A DNA stretch of 7,748 nucleotides from Campylobacteraceae bacterium (lineage in GTDB: Bacteria > Campylobacterota > Campylobacteria > Campylobacterales > Sulfurovaceae): assembly GCA_026982175.1 (NCBI GenBank), contig JALSHP010000384.1, forward strand, positions 1 to 7,748. The letters run 5' to 3'. A program made the position numbers and the translations under genes. The notes beneath the pieces are model-generated. The model saw only the letters and a program-made list of their open reading frames with translations, ran no database searches and had not been told where the DNA came from. Positions 1 through 6,678 of the stretch are shown here, piece after piece (the stretch's first letter is position 1; each line of letters begins with the position of its first letter).

Positions 1-1
1 A

Positions 2-796
2 CATGGTGATATTTTAAACATTGAGCTTTCTGAATATTTAGAGAAGTCCACTAAGTTTAAGAGTAATTATAAGGGGTACAGTGTTGCTGTGGATTTTCCA
101 GAGAAAAAAACTAATATAGAACCTTATTTTTTAGGGCTTTGGTTAGGAGATGGAACAAGCTCAAATGTTGAAATCGCCACACAAGACAATGAAATTGTTA
201 ATTATCTAGGAAAATATGCTGATAAATTATCTCTTTTAGTGAATGCCCATTTTGTAGAAGGGAAATGCCCTATGTATCGAATTGGAAAAGCTTATACAGG
301 TGGTGACGTTAAAAAAGACATCTCTTTACAAAAAAAATTAAGAGATGAAAATCTTTTAAATAATAAACATATTCCTCAAAACTACTTGATAAATAGTAGA
401 AAAAATCGTTTAGAACTTTTAGCAGGTTTGATTGATAGTGATGGCTATTATGATGATAAGTTTCATGTGATGGAAATTACTCAAAAATCTAAAGCTTTAA
501 CACAACAAATTAAATTTTTAGCAGATAGTCTAGGATTTAAATGCTCTTTTAAATCTAAAATGGCAAGAATTAAAAGTATCGGTTATGAGTGCGAAGTTTA
601 TAGAGTAAGAATAGTTGGAAATTTAGATGAGATACCCACAAAAATAGCACGAAAACAGGCTAGAGAGTCAGCTTCTAATCGTAACCATCAACATACAGGC
701 ATTAAAGTAGAGTTTGACAAAGTAGATGACTATTATGGTTTTGAGATAGATGGTAATAAACTGTTCTTATTAGAAGATATGACGGTGACACATAAT
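2..796 (+). other. Intein 1 of DnaB (P-loop site), partial, with LAGLIDADG homing endonuclease
   Basis: This is a protein-splicing element translated in frame with dnaB; 265 residues of its C-terminal part are visible. The two endonuclease motifs are LGLWLGDG (131-154) and LAGLIDSDG (419-445), both with the metal-binding Asp, so the endonuclease may be active. The C-terminal splicing blocks are seen as YYGFEIDGNKLFLLED followed by MTVTHN. They end with the penultimate His and terminal Asn (791-796) needed for Asn cyclisation. The next residue, Thr at 797, is an allowed extein nucleophile and is also the Thr after the Walker A Lys in DnaB, which fixes the insertion site. The N-terminal splicing domain, including residue 1, is outside the window. 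Base composition is very AT-rich: 14 G+C in the 60 bases 481-540. Intein identity is firm; endonuclease activity is inferred from the motifs only. Confidence 0.93.
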
Positions 797-2923
797 ACCT
801 CTTTAGTTCTAAACATGACCCAAAAAGCCATAGAAAGAGGTGAGGGGGTAGCCTTTTTCTCACTTGAAATGCCAGCAGAACAGTTGATGCTTAGGTTACT
901 CTCCACGGAGACTTCTATTCCTTTGCAGAAGCTACGGATTGGAGATTTAAGCGATGATGAGTGGTCAAACCTTTCAAAAGCATCTGATAAAATGGCAGGG
1001 CGTAAGCTCTTTGTAGATGATGGAGGAATGGCAACCATTCACCATGTTCGTTCAAAACTGCGTAAGCTAAAAGCAAAACATCCTGAGATTACCATGGCGA
1101 TTATTGACTATTTACAGTTAATGAGTGGGGACAGTTCAGAGGGACGACAACAGGTTATTTCGGAGATTTCTAGGGGATTGAAGCAGTTGGCTAGGGAGTT
1201 GGAAATTCCTATTTTGGCACTTTCACAGCTCAACCGTGGGGTGGAGAGTCGAGATAACAAGCGTCCGATGCTCTCTGACCTTCGTGAAAGTGGTTGTCTT
1301 GCTGGTGATTCGATTATTGTAGATGCAGATAGTGGAAAAAGATATAGAATTGAAGAATTAGCTACGCAAAAAATGCTTCTTCCTTTAAAAGTAAAATCGA
1401 TGAACAGTAGATTAAAGGTTGAAAATTTTACAATAACAAATGCTTTCTTTTCGGGAGAGAAAAAAACCTATAAATTAACAACTCAATCAGGTAAAACCAT
1501 CAAAGCAACGGAAAATCATAAGTTTTATAGATTAAGTGGATGGAGTAGATTAGATAGTTTAAACGTAGGGGATAAGATAGCAACTCCTAATAAAATGGAG
1601 GTGCAATGTACAAAAGATGCTTTGGAAGAGAATGAATTAATATTAATTGCTCATCTTTTGGGAGATGGTTCTATTTTAAAAGGTCAAGCTTATCATTATA
1701 CCAATGAAGATAAACAAAATATTGAAGTTGTGCAGAGAGTCGCCAAAGAGCTTTTTGATATAGATGCTAGAATAGTTGAACAAGATACTTGGTGGCATTT
1801 ATATTTGACTTCACCTTATCATTTAACACATAAGCGAAAACATCCAATCACTTTATGGTACGAAAAATTAAAGATAGATAGAGTTCGCTCTTATGATAAA
1901 AAAATCCCAGAAGCAGTCTTTGAATGTAGTGATGCTTCAATAAAACTTTTTTTAAAACATCTTTGGGCAACAGATGGTTCAATTACGATGCAAGAACAGA
2001 AAAATAGAAGAGACACTGTAACGGTATATTATGCCTCAACAAGTTATGTTTTAGCCCAACAAGTGCGTTCATTACTTTTACGAGTAGGTATTATTTCAAG
2101 GGTTAGAGAAGTCAAACAGATAAAAGGAGACAAAGAGTATCGTCCAAGTTATCATGTCTCGGTTCAAGGAAAAACGGATTTAGAAAAATTTTTAATTCAT
2201 GTGGGAAGTTATGGTAAAAGAGGAGCATTCTCCTCTAAATATCTTGCTACTCTATTAGATATTAAAAGTAATCCAAACAATGGTTGCATTGATAAATCTG
2301 TTTGGGAAACGTACATAAAAAAAGCAAAAGATAAGCAAGGTATTTCATGGAGACTCTTTTGTGAAAAACTTCAAATGTCTTATTGTGGTACGACTCTTTT
2401 TAAAAGTGGTGTTTCCAAAGAAAGAATGCAAAAAATATCTAATTTTTTAGATGATGAACATATAGAAAATTTGGCTAATTCAGATATTTATTGGGATGAG
2501 ATTGTCTCTATCATAGAAGATGAAACCGTGAAAACATATGATTTAACAGTAGATAGTGTCCATAATTTTGTTGCTAATGATATTATTGTTCATAACTCAA
2601 TCGAACAAGATGCCGATATTGTAATGTTTGTTTATCGTGATGATGTTTATCGTGAAGCTGCTGAAAAAGAGCGTGAGATGAAAGCCAAAGCAGAAGGTAA
2701 AGAGTATGAAAATAAATTTGTCAATAAACCTGAAGAGGAGACCGAACTCATTTTAGGGAAACATAGAAATGGACCTACTGGAACGGTTAGATTACTATTT
2801 CAAAAACGATTTACAAGATTTATAGATGCTCATCAAGGGGGAGATGCTCCTTTTGAGATAATTTATGATGATGAAAATATGGATACACGCGACATGGGAA
2901 ACATAGATTTACCTATGATTTAA
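2..2923 (+). CDS. dnaB: Replicative DNA helicase DnaB, 3' part, interrupted by two inteins
   Basis: DnaB is the hexameric RecA-fold helicase that unwinds DNA at the replication fork using ATP. The reading frame is open from position 2, so the start lies upstream of the window; the GTG at 89 is inside intein 1 and is not a start. Two extein blocks are visible. The first, 797-1294 (166 residues), begins with the Thr and following residues of the Walker A loop (TSLVLN). It continues with SLEMP (catalytic Glu, near 860-874), Walker B (IIDYLQLM) and SQLNR, and ends at SDLRESG. The second, 2597-2920 (108 residues), starts SIEQDADIV and contains GKHRNGPTG with the basic residues expected at the subunit interface, then FQKRFTRF. 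The N-terminal DnaB domain and the Gly-Lys half of Walker A lie upstream of the window. The exteins look intact, so splicing should restore a normal helicase. A 10-nt gap separates the stop from the comEC start, suggesting co-transcription. Identity is near certain from the motifs. Confidence 0.96.
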   Translation, partial: HGDILNIELSEYLEKSTKFKSNYKGYSVAVDFPEKKTNIEPYFLGLWLGDGTSSNVEIATQDNEIVNYLGKYADKLSLLVNAHFVEGKCPMYRIGKAYTGGDVKKDISLQKKLRDENLLNNKHIPQNYLINSRKNRLELLAGLIDSDGYYDDKFHVMEITQKSKALTQQIKFLADSLGFKCSFKSKMARIKSIGYECEVYRVRIVGNLDEIPTKIARKQARESASNRNHQHTGIKVEFDKVDDYYGFEIDGNKLFLLEDMTVTHNTSLVLNMTQKAIERGEGVAFFSLEMPAEQLMLRLLSTETSIPLQKLRIGDLSDDEWSNLSKASDKMAGRKLFVDDGGMATIHHVRSKLRKLKAKHPEITMAIIDYLQLMSGDSSEGRQQVISEISRGLKQLARELEIPILALSQLNRGVESRDNKRPMLSDLRESGCLAGDSIIVDADSGKRYRIEELATQKMLLPLKVKSMNSRLKVENFTITNAFFSGEKKTYKLTTQSGKTIKATENHKFYRLSGWSRLDSLNVGDKIATPNKMEVQCTKDALEENELILIAHLLGDGSILKGQAYHYTNEDKQNIEVVQRVAKELFDIDARIVEQDTWWHLYLTSPYHLTHKRKHPITLWYEKLKIDRVRSYDKKIPEAVFECSDASIKLFLKHLWATDGSITMQEQKNRRDTVTVYYASTSYVLAQQVRSLLLRVGIISRVREVKQIKGDKEYRPSYHVSVQGKTDLEKFLIHVGSYGKRGAFSSKYLATLLDIKSNPNNGCIDKSVWETYIKKAKDKQGISWRLFCEKLQMSYCGTTLFKSGVSKERMQKISNFLDDEHIENLANSDIYWDEIVSIIEDETVKTYDLTVDSVHNFVANDIIVHNSIEQDADIVMFVYRDDVYREAAEKEREMKAKAEGKEYENKFVNKPEEETELILGKHRNGPTGTVRLLFQKRFTRFIDAHQGGDAPFEIIYDDENMDTRDMGNIDLPMI
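1295..2596 (+). other. Intein 2 of DnaB (RESG/SIEQD site), full length, with LAGLIDADG homing endonuclease
   Basis: This is a complete 434-residue intein. It starts with Cys in CLAGDSIIVDADSGK (block A; Cys codon 1295-1297). Block B is KATENHKF, with the TxxH motif at 1508-1519. The endonuclease motifs are HLLGDGS (about 1652-1672) and HLWATDGS (about 1958-1981), each keeping the Asp. The C-terminal blocks are TYDLTVDSVHNF and VANDIIVHN, ending in His-Asn at 2591-2596. The following extein residue is Ser, a valid nucleophile, so all class 1 splicing residues are present. About 165 residues lie between the second endonuclease motif and the C-terminal splicing block, including a possible helix-turn-helix (2339-2455). 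From memory, the insertion site and terminal blocks closely match the Synechocystis and Rhodothermus DnaB inteins. The element is more AT-rich than the flanking exteins. Intein boundaries are certain; endonuclease activity is inferred. Confidence 0.96.
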
Positions 2924-2933
2924 GGGCTAGTTA

Positions 2934-4205
2934 GTGTTAGAAAAACCAAAACTTTTTTTGACCTTAAAAGAGTTTTGGCTGACGATGCTTGTTTTAGCTC
3001 TTTTGCTTTTTGCACGTCTTTTTTTTCTCTATCAAGATTATGTAGAATTTAAAGCAAAACCCTTTTATTACACCGATGTTCAAGTGCTTCAAGCTTATGA
3101 AAAATACAATGGCGAGGAGTATTATACGATTTTAAAACTCTATGCACCCTCACTGGATTTGAACTTTTTTTCACGCACCAAAATTAGAGCCAAAGAGATA
3201 AATGCTAAACTGCGTTTAAAACTTTTCCCTCATAAAGATATGAGATTTTTTGACTATTTAGGGACTTCTTTTATATTTTGTAGGGTTAATGAGATTTATG
3301 AAGAAAAGCAAACGCTTAAAAGAGATTTCTTAACTTTTGTCGAAAAACAACATGAGGATGAGGTGATAAGCTCTTTCTACAAAGCCATCTATTTTGCCAC
3401 GCCTTTAGATAAAACATTGCGACAACAAGTCTCCTCTTTGGGGGTGAGTCATCTCATTGCTTTAAGTGGTTTTCATTTGGCGATTTTATCGGCGTTGCTT
3501 TTCTTTTTGTTGCGACCTTTTTATCGTTTTTTTCAACAAGGCTATTTCCCTTATAGATTTGATTTACATGATGTAGGTTTTTTGGTATTACTTATTTTGG
3601 CTTGGTATGTTTGGTTTGTAGATGCTCCACCCTCTTTAGTTCGCTCTTATGCGATGATGGCTGTGGCTTGGCTACTTTTGGTTTTGGGCTTAGAATTGCT
3701 CTCTTTTACTTTTTTGATGAGTATTATTTTACTGCTTTTGATTATTTTCCCAAAAATGCTACTCTCTTTGGCATTTTGGTTTTCGGTGGTGGGGGTCTTT
3801 TATATCTTTTTGCTTCTCAAGCATTTCCCAAAAATAAATAAGTATGCAATGACACTTTTTATTAGTTTTGGTATTTTTCTCTTAATGTTACCGATTGTGC
3901 ATCTCATTTTTCCCATTGTCAATCCTTTACAGCTTACTTCTCCTTTTTTGTCGTTGGGTTTTTCGTTCTTTTACCCTCTCTCTATGCTTTTACATCTTGT
4001 GGATTTAGGCGATTTGTTTGACCCATTATTAGTGAAACTCTTTACTCTTGAAGCCGAAGAGAGTCTATTTGAAGTAAGTTTGAACTACGGTTTACTCTAT
4101 GTAGGACTCTCTTTGTTCGCCATTTACTCTAAAAAGATTTTTTACTTGCTTTTATTTTTGGCTTTCTCTTTTACTATTTGGCTCTTTATGGGCTTTTGGG
4201 TATGA
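2934..4205 (+). CDS. comEC: ComEC/Rec2-family DNA uptake channel, short form
   Basis: ComEC is the inner-membrane channel through which single-stranded DNA enters the cytoplasm during natural transformation. The 423-residue product has an N-terminal membrane segment (about 15-33) and a soluble stretch (about 40-130) in the place of the family's OB-fold-like domain. The Competence domain follows with many hydrophobic helices. Its signature is GVSHLIALSGFHLAIL at about 170-185, and the conserved PSLVRSYAMM is at about 233-242. There is no C-terminal metallo-beta-lactamase domain, as in the roughly 440-residue Helicobacter type and unlike the 700-800-residue Bacillus or Neisseria forms. The stop looks natural, so this is a short architecture and not a truncation. 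The start is GTG at 2934 with AAGGG 7 nt upstream; the first in-frame ATG (codon 18) would cut into the first membrane helix. It lies 10 nt after dnaB and 7 nt before the rhomboid gene. Family is confident; a role in uptake in this strain is inferred. Confidence 0.88.
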   Translation: MLEKPKLFLTLKEFWLTMLVLALLLFARLFFLYQDYVEFKAKPFYYTDVQVLQAYEKYNGEEYYTILKLYAPSLDLNFFSRTKIRAKEINAKLRLKLFPHKDMRFFDYLGTSFIFCRVNEIYEEKQTLKRDFLTFVEKQHEDEVISSFYKAIYFATPLDKTLRQQVSSLGVSHLIALSGFHLAILSALLFFLLRPFYRFFQQGYFPYRFDLHDVGFLVLLILAWYVWFVDAPPSLVRSYAMMAVAWLLLVLGLELLSFTFLMSIILLLLIIFPKMLLSLAFWFSVVGVFYIFLLLKHFPKINKYAMTLFISFGIFLLMLPIVHLIFPIVNPLQLTSPFLSLGFSFFYPLSMLLHLVDLGDLFDPLLVKLFTLEAEESLFEVSLNYGLLYVGLSLFAIYSKKIFYLLLFLAFSFTIWLFMGFWV

Positions 4206-4212
4206 TGTTTTT

Positions 4213-4884
4213 ATGAATAATTTTGAAAAATTTAAAGAATTTCCCCTTACTTATGGTCTGATTATTATTAATGTGGTGATATTTGTTATTCCTCAAATCT
4301 TTAGTTCTCTTTATGAACCTATTTATCAAGCGTATGCCTTGAATGATTATTGGACAATTTTTAAAGGAGAGACTTATCGTTTTGTCACTTCTATCTTTTT
4401 ACATTTTGATGGAATGCATATTCTTATGAATATGCTCTCTCTTTATATGGTTGGGCGTATGCTAGAGAAGCTCTTTTCTCCCATAGCCTATTTGGGTATC
4501 TATTTTGTAACCGCGTTTTTTGGGAGTATGTTTTCTCTCTATGCTCATCCAAATAGTTTGGGCGTAGGGGCTAGTGGGGCTATTTTTGGACTTTTTGGTG
4601 CTTTAGCAGGATTTGCTTTTTTTCATAGAAATACCATGAAAAACCAATTTATGGCATTCATGAAAGATTTCGGGATTATCTTACTCATAAACCTTGCTCT
4701 TGGATTTATCTTCCCCTCGATTGATATGTCTGCTCATGTGGGAGGTTTGCTAAGTGGTATGATTTTGGGGTATTTAGTTGCTCGAAATTTTAAACTGTTA
4801 TGGGTTTATTTGTTAAGCTCGTTTGGATTATTGATGCTTAGTTATTTTTATTTAGAGGCATCCTTTTCACATTATTCGATGTAG
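4213..4884 (+). CDS. Rhomboid family intramembrane serine protease
   Basis: Rhomboids cleave transmembrane substrates inside the bilayer with a Ser-His dyad. The 223-residue protein has about six membrane helices, the basic bacterial rhomboid fold. HILMN carries His69 and Asn73, which stabilise the oxyanion. GASGAIFG carries the nucleophile Ser121, and SAHVGGLLSG carries the catalytic His175. The region after Thr59 (FLHFDGMHILMN) matches the family's loop-1/TM2 segment. All catalytic residues are present, so it should be active. It starts at ATG 4213, 7 nt after the comEC stop. No strong Shine-Dalgarno sequence is visible (the upstream bases are mostly T), so translation may be coupled to comEC. 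The substrate cannot be told from sequence. Adjacency to comEC looks like operon packing more than a shared pathway. Confidence 0.93.
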   Translation: MNNFEKFKEFPLTYGLIIINVVIFVIPQIFSSLYEPIYQAYALNDYWTIFKGETYRFVTSIFLHFDGMHILMNMLSLYMVGRMLEKLFSPIAYLGIYFVTAFFGSMFSLYAHPNSLGVGASGAIFGLFGALAGFAFFHRNTMKNQFMAFMKDFGIILLINLALGFIFPSIDMSAHVGGLLSGMILGYLVARNFKLLWVYLLSSFGLLMLSYFYLEASFSHYSM

Positions 4885-4885
4885 C

Positions 4886-4912
4886 TTCTCACCACTTATA
4901 AAGTGGTAAGAA
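4886..4912. terminator. Hairpin between convergent genes, possible bidirectional terminator
   Basis: TTCTCACCACTT pairs with AAGTGGTAAGAA across a 3-nt ATA loop, giving a 12-bp stem with one C-A mismatch on the plus strand that becomes a G-U wobble on the minus-strand RNA. It lies in the 34-nt gap between the stops of the rhomboid gene (4884) and the minus-strand small gene (4919), the usual place for a shared terminator. The plus-strand tail is only AAAGTTTT and the minus-strand tail has no U run, so intrinsic termination may be weak. Confidence 0.5.
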
Positions 4913-4918
4913 AAAGTT

Positions 4919-5176
4919 TTAATGATTTGCTTGTTGTCTAACCAATGCTTCACAAACTTCTGTTTTTGCAAGTGGTAAACTTGGGTCATCTGGACAGATT
5001 TCAGCCACATCTTCACAATCTGGACATTTTTTAATGTTTGGCTTGTAACAACCTCTTGTTGGTGCTGGTTTTTGCATTACAGGCTCTTCAAACTTTGTCA
5101 CAACATTTACTGGTAACATGTCTCCTCCTGCAAATAGTGCAGTTCCTGCAATCATTAAACTTAGTAGTAGTTTCAT
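4919..5176 (-). CDS. Small secreted cysteine-containing protein of unknown function
   Basis: This 85-residue protein has a clear signal peptide: Lys2, then the hydrophobic stretch LLLSLMIAGTALFA, with a likely signal peptidase I cut near Ala16 before GG. There is no lipobox Cys, so a soluble periplasmic protein of about 69 residues is expected. The mature part is rich in Pro and acidic residues and has five Cys (43, 51, 54, 61, 75), including CPDC as a CxxC motif. This could mean disulfides or metal binding, but no family is recognised. AAAGGA (5184-5189 on the plus strand) lies 7 nt before the ATG, a good ribosome binding site. The gene points away from the methyltransferase gene and towards the rhomboid gene, so it is its own transcription unit. 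The signal peptide plus ribosome binding site make a real gene likely; no function is proposed. Confidence 0.8.
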   Translation of the reverse strand: MKLLLSLMIAGTALFAGGDMLPVNVVTKFEEPVMQKPAPTRGCYKPNIKKCPDCEDVAEICPDDPSLPLAKTEVCEALVRQQANH

Positions 5177-5285
5177 TTATTCATCCTTTAATTTTGATTT
5201 AAAAGACTACTCTAACACTTTTACGCTTAAAATAATAATAATATTTTAAATTACTTTGTCACAACTTTAGGATTTGAAAACTTGC

Positions 5286-5291
5286 TATAAT
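5286..5291 (+). promoter_or_regulatory. Sigma-70-type -10 box for the methyltransferase operon
   Basis: A perfect TATAAT lies 31 nt before the ATG at 5323, preceded by TTGC and a T/A-rich tract. No well-spaced -35 is present: TTGTCA at 5256-5261 is 24 nt away. Weak or missing -35 elements are usual in Campylobacterota sigma-70 promoters. AGGA at 5311-5314, 8 nt before the start, is the ribosome binding site. The rest of the 146-bp divergent region (5177-5322) is AT-rich, including a short ATA-type run near 5231-5243. It must also hold the promoter of the minus-strand gene, which I could not place with confidence. Confidence 0.6.
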
Positions 5292-5322
5292 AAAGATAAT
5301 AAAAAAGAATAGGATATGTTAA

Positions 5323-5967
5323 ATGAAACAGTGTAAAATATGTAATAATGAAGTAAGTACATTTAAAGATGTGAAAAAAGATTTAATCTATTATCGTTGT
5401 CTCTCTTGTGGATTTGTTTCTTTAGATGACAAGTTTATGGTCAACCAAACAGAAGAGAAAAAGAAGTACGACCAACATAACAATAGTTTAGAGAATGAGG
5501 GCTATGTTCAGATGTTTGAAGCATTTATAGACGAAGCCATAGCTCCTTATAAACAAAACATTCATAAAGCATTAGATTTTGGTTCAGGACCTGAACCTGT
5601 ACTCTCTAAACTCTTGGAGTTTAGGGGCTTTGAAGTAGATATTTATGATTTCTATTATGCCCCTAAAAAAGTATATGAAAGTAAAAAATATGACCTCATC
5701 ACCTCCACCGAGGTCTTTGAACATCTCTCGAAGCCCTTAGATGTTTTAACGCTTTTAGTCAAGCATCTAAATCCTCAAGCTTACATGGCACTCATGACCA
5801 AGTTCCCCCCTAAAGAGGATGAAGAATTTTTAGCATGGTGGTATCGAAGAGACCCAACACACATTAGTTTTTTTACGCCACAAAGTTTTGAAGTGATGGC
5901 AGATAAAGTGGGTTTAAGTGTTGTGAAAATTATTAATGATAACATTATAGTATTTCAAAAAAATTAG
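5323..5967 (+). CDS. Class I SAM-dependent methyltransferase with N-terminal zinc ribbon
   Basis: The 214-residue protein begins with a treble of CxxC features: CKIC (Cys4, Cys7) and CLSC (Cys26, Cys29), a four-Cys zinc ribbon. A Rossmann methyltransferase domain of the Methyltransf_23 type follows. Motif I is LDFGSGP (about 84-90), which binds S-adenosylmethionine. The acidic end of strand 2 is in VDIYDF (about 105-110). TSTEVFEHL (about 127-135) matches the TxxEVxEHL motif of the family. RRDPTHISFFTP (about 175-186) is typical of the C-terminal part of these enzymes, where the His may be catalytic. The substrate cannot be read from the sequence; small molecules, sugars or quinone-like compounds are all methylated by relatives. 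It is the first gene of the operon behind the TATAAT box, and its stop overlaps the ribosome binding site of the next gene. Confidence 0.85.
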   Translation: MKQCKICNNEVSTFKDVKKDLIYYRCLSCGFVSLDDKFMVNQTEEKKKYDQHNNSLENEGYVQMFEAFIDEAIAPYKQNIHKALDFGSGPEPVLSKLLEFRGFEVDIYDFYYAPKKVYESKKYDLITSTEVFEHLSKPLDVLTLLVKHLNPQAYMALMTKFPPKEDEEFLAWWYRRDPTHISFFTPQSFEVMADKVGLSVVKIINDNIIVFQKN

Positions 5968-5976
5968 GAAAATATT

Positions 5977-6678
5977 ATGAAAAATAAAATTATCTATTTA
6001 CTATTGGCTTTAAGTTTCATCCTTACATGGATATGGGCTGCCATAGAGCCTCTTCACCATGCAGATTGGGTCTTAGAGAACATTTTGGTGGGCTTATTTA
6101 TCTTGCTTATTCTTTTTACCACACGCATCTTTAAGTTCTCTCTCTTCTCCTATGTTTTAATGACCATCTTTATGATACTCCATGTCATTGGCTCTCACTA
6201 CACTTACGCAGAAGTTCCTTGGGGCTTCACCTTAGGCGAATGGCTAGGAACAGAGCGAAACATGTATGACCGTTTGGTGCATCTCCTTTTTGGTGTTCTT
6301 TTTGTTTACCCCGTGCGTGAGATGTCGGTGCGTATTGCTAAGACCAAAGGCTTTTGGGGTTATTTTGTGCCGTTCATGATTATCTCCTCTTTTGCAGGTT
6401 TTTACGAACTCATCGAGTGGGGAGCAGCCTCTGTGGTTGACCCTGAAGCTGGAGCTGCCTTTTTAGGTTCACAAGGTGACATTTGGGATGCACAAAAAGA
6501 TATGTTTGTTGCTATTTTAGGTTCACTAGGAACACTCTTTATGGTCATGGTGGTTCATTTGATTTACAATAAAGATTTTTATAAAGAGTTCAAAGAGAGT
6601 TTTAGATTGCCAAAAGATGACAAGCCCATGGGTGAAGTGTTGTTAGATGAGATGATGCATAGGAAGAAAAATGCTTAA
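5977..6678 (+). CDS. yjdF: YjdF/DUF2238 family inner-membrane protein
   Basis: This is a 233-residue integral membrane protein with about six hydrophobic helices (roughly 5-22, 32-50, 56-72, 99-112, 127-146, 176-196). It carries the conserved polar motifs of DUF2238: GSHYTYAEVP (about 72-81), YDRLVHLLFG (about 97-106), FYELIEWG (about 142-149) and LGSQGDIWDAQKDM (about 163-176). These buried His, Asp and Glu residues suggest a metal or proton site, but the family has no settled biochemical role that I can name. The C-terminal 35 residues are charged and probably cytoplasmic. AGGA overlaps the stop of the preceding gene and lies 7 nt before the ATG. The gene overlaps the M28 peptidase gene by 8 nt, so the two are translationally linked. 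Family assignment is by motif recognition. Confidence 0.86.
   Translation: MKNKIIYLLLALSFILTWIWAAIEPLHHADWVLENILVGLFILLILFTTRIFKFSLFSYVLMTIFMILHVIGSHYTYAEVPWGFTLGEWLGTERNMYDRLVHLLFGVLFVYPVREMSVRIAKTKGFWGYFVPFMIISSFAGFYELIEWGAASVVDPEAGAAFLGSQGDIWDAQKDMFVAILGSLGTLFMVMVVHLIYNKDFYKEFKESFRLPKDDKPMGEVLLDEMMHRKKNA

Noticed and set aside
89..91. GTG as the start of a 944-residue protein
   Set aside because: The frame is open back to position 2 and the GTG lies inside intein 1, between its N-terminal part and the first LAGLIDADG motif. The true dnaB start is upstream of the window.
2..796. A free-standing homing endonuclease gene
   Set aside because: The sequence is in frame with dnaB and ends in the splicing blocks and His-Asn directly before extein sequence, so it is an intein.
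733..1038. Minus-strand open frame of about 100 codons
   Set aside because: It lies opposite the intein 1 end and the well-conserved DnaB extein and has no recognisable domain; a shadow frame.
3602..3841. Second plus-strand open frame inside comEC
   Set aside because: It overlaps the conserved membrane core of ComEC in another frame and its hydrophobic composition follows from T-rich codons.
4919..5176. Lipoprotein signal in the small secreted protein
   Set aside because: There is no Cys near the predicted cleavage site; the first Cys is residue 43.
5256..5261. TTGTCA as a -35 box
   Set aside because: The 24-nt distance to the TATAAT box is too long for a standard sigma-70 promoter.
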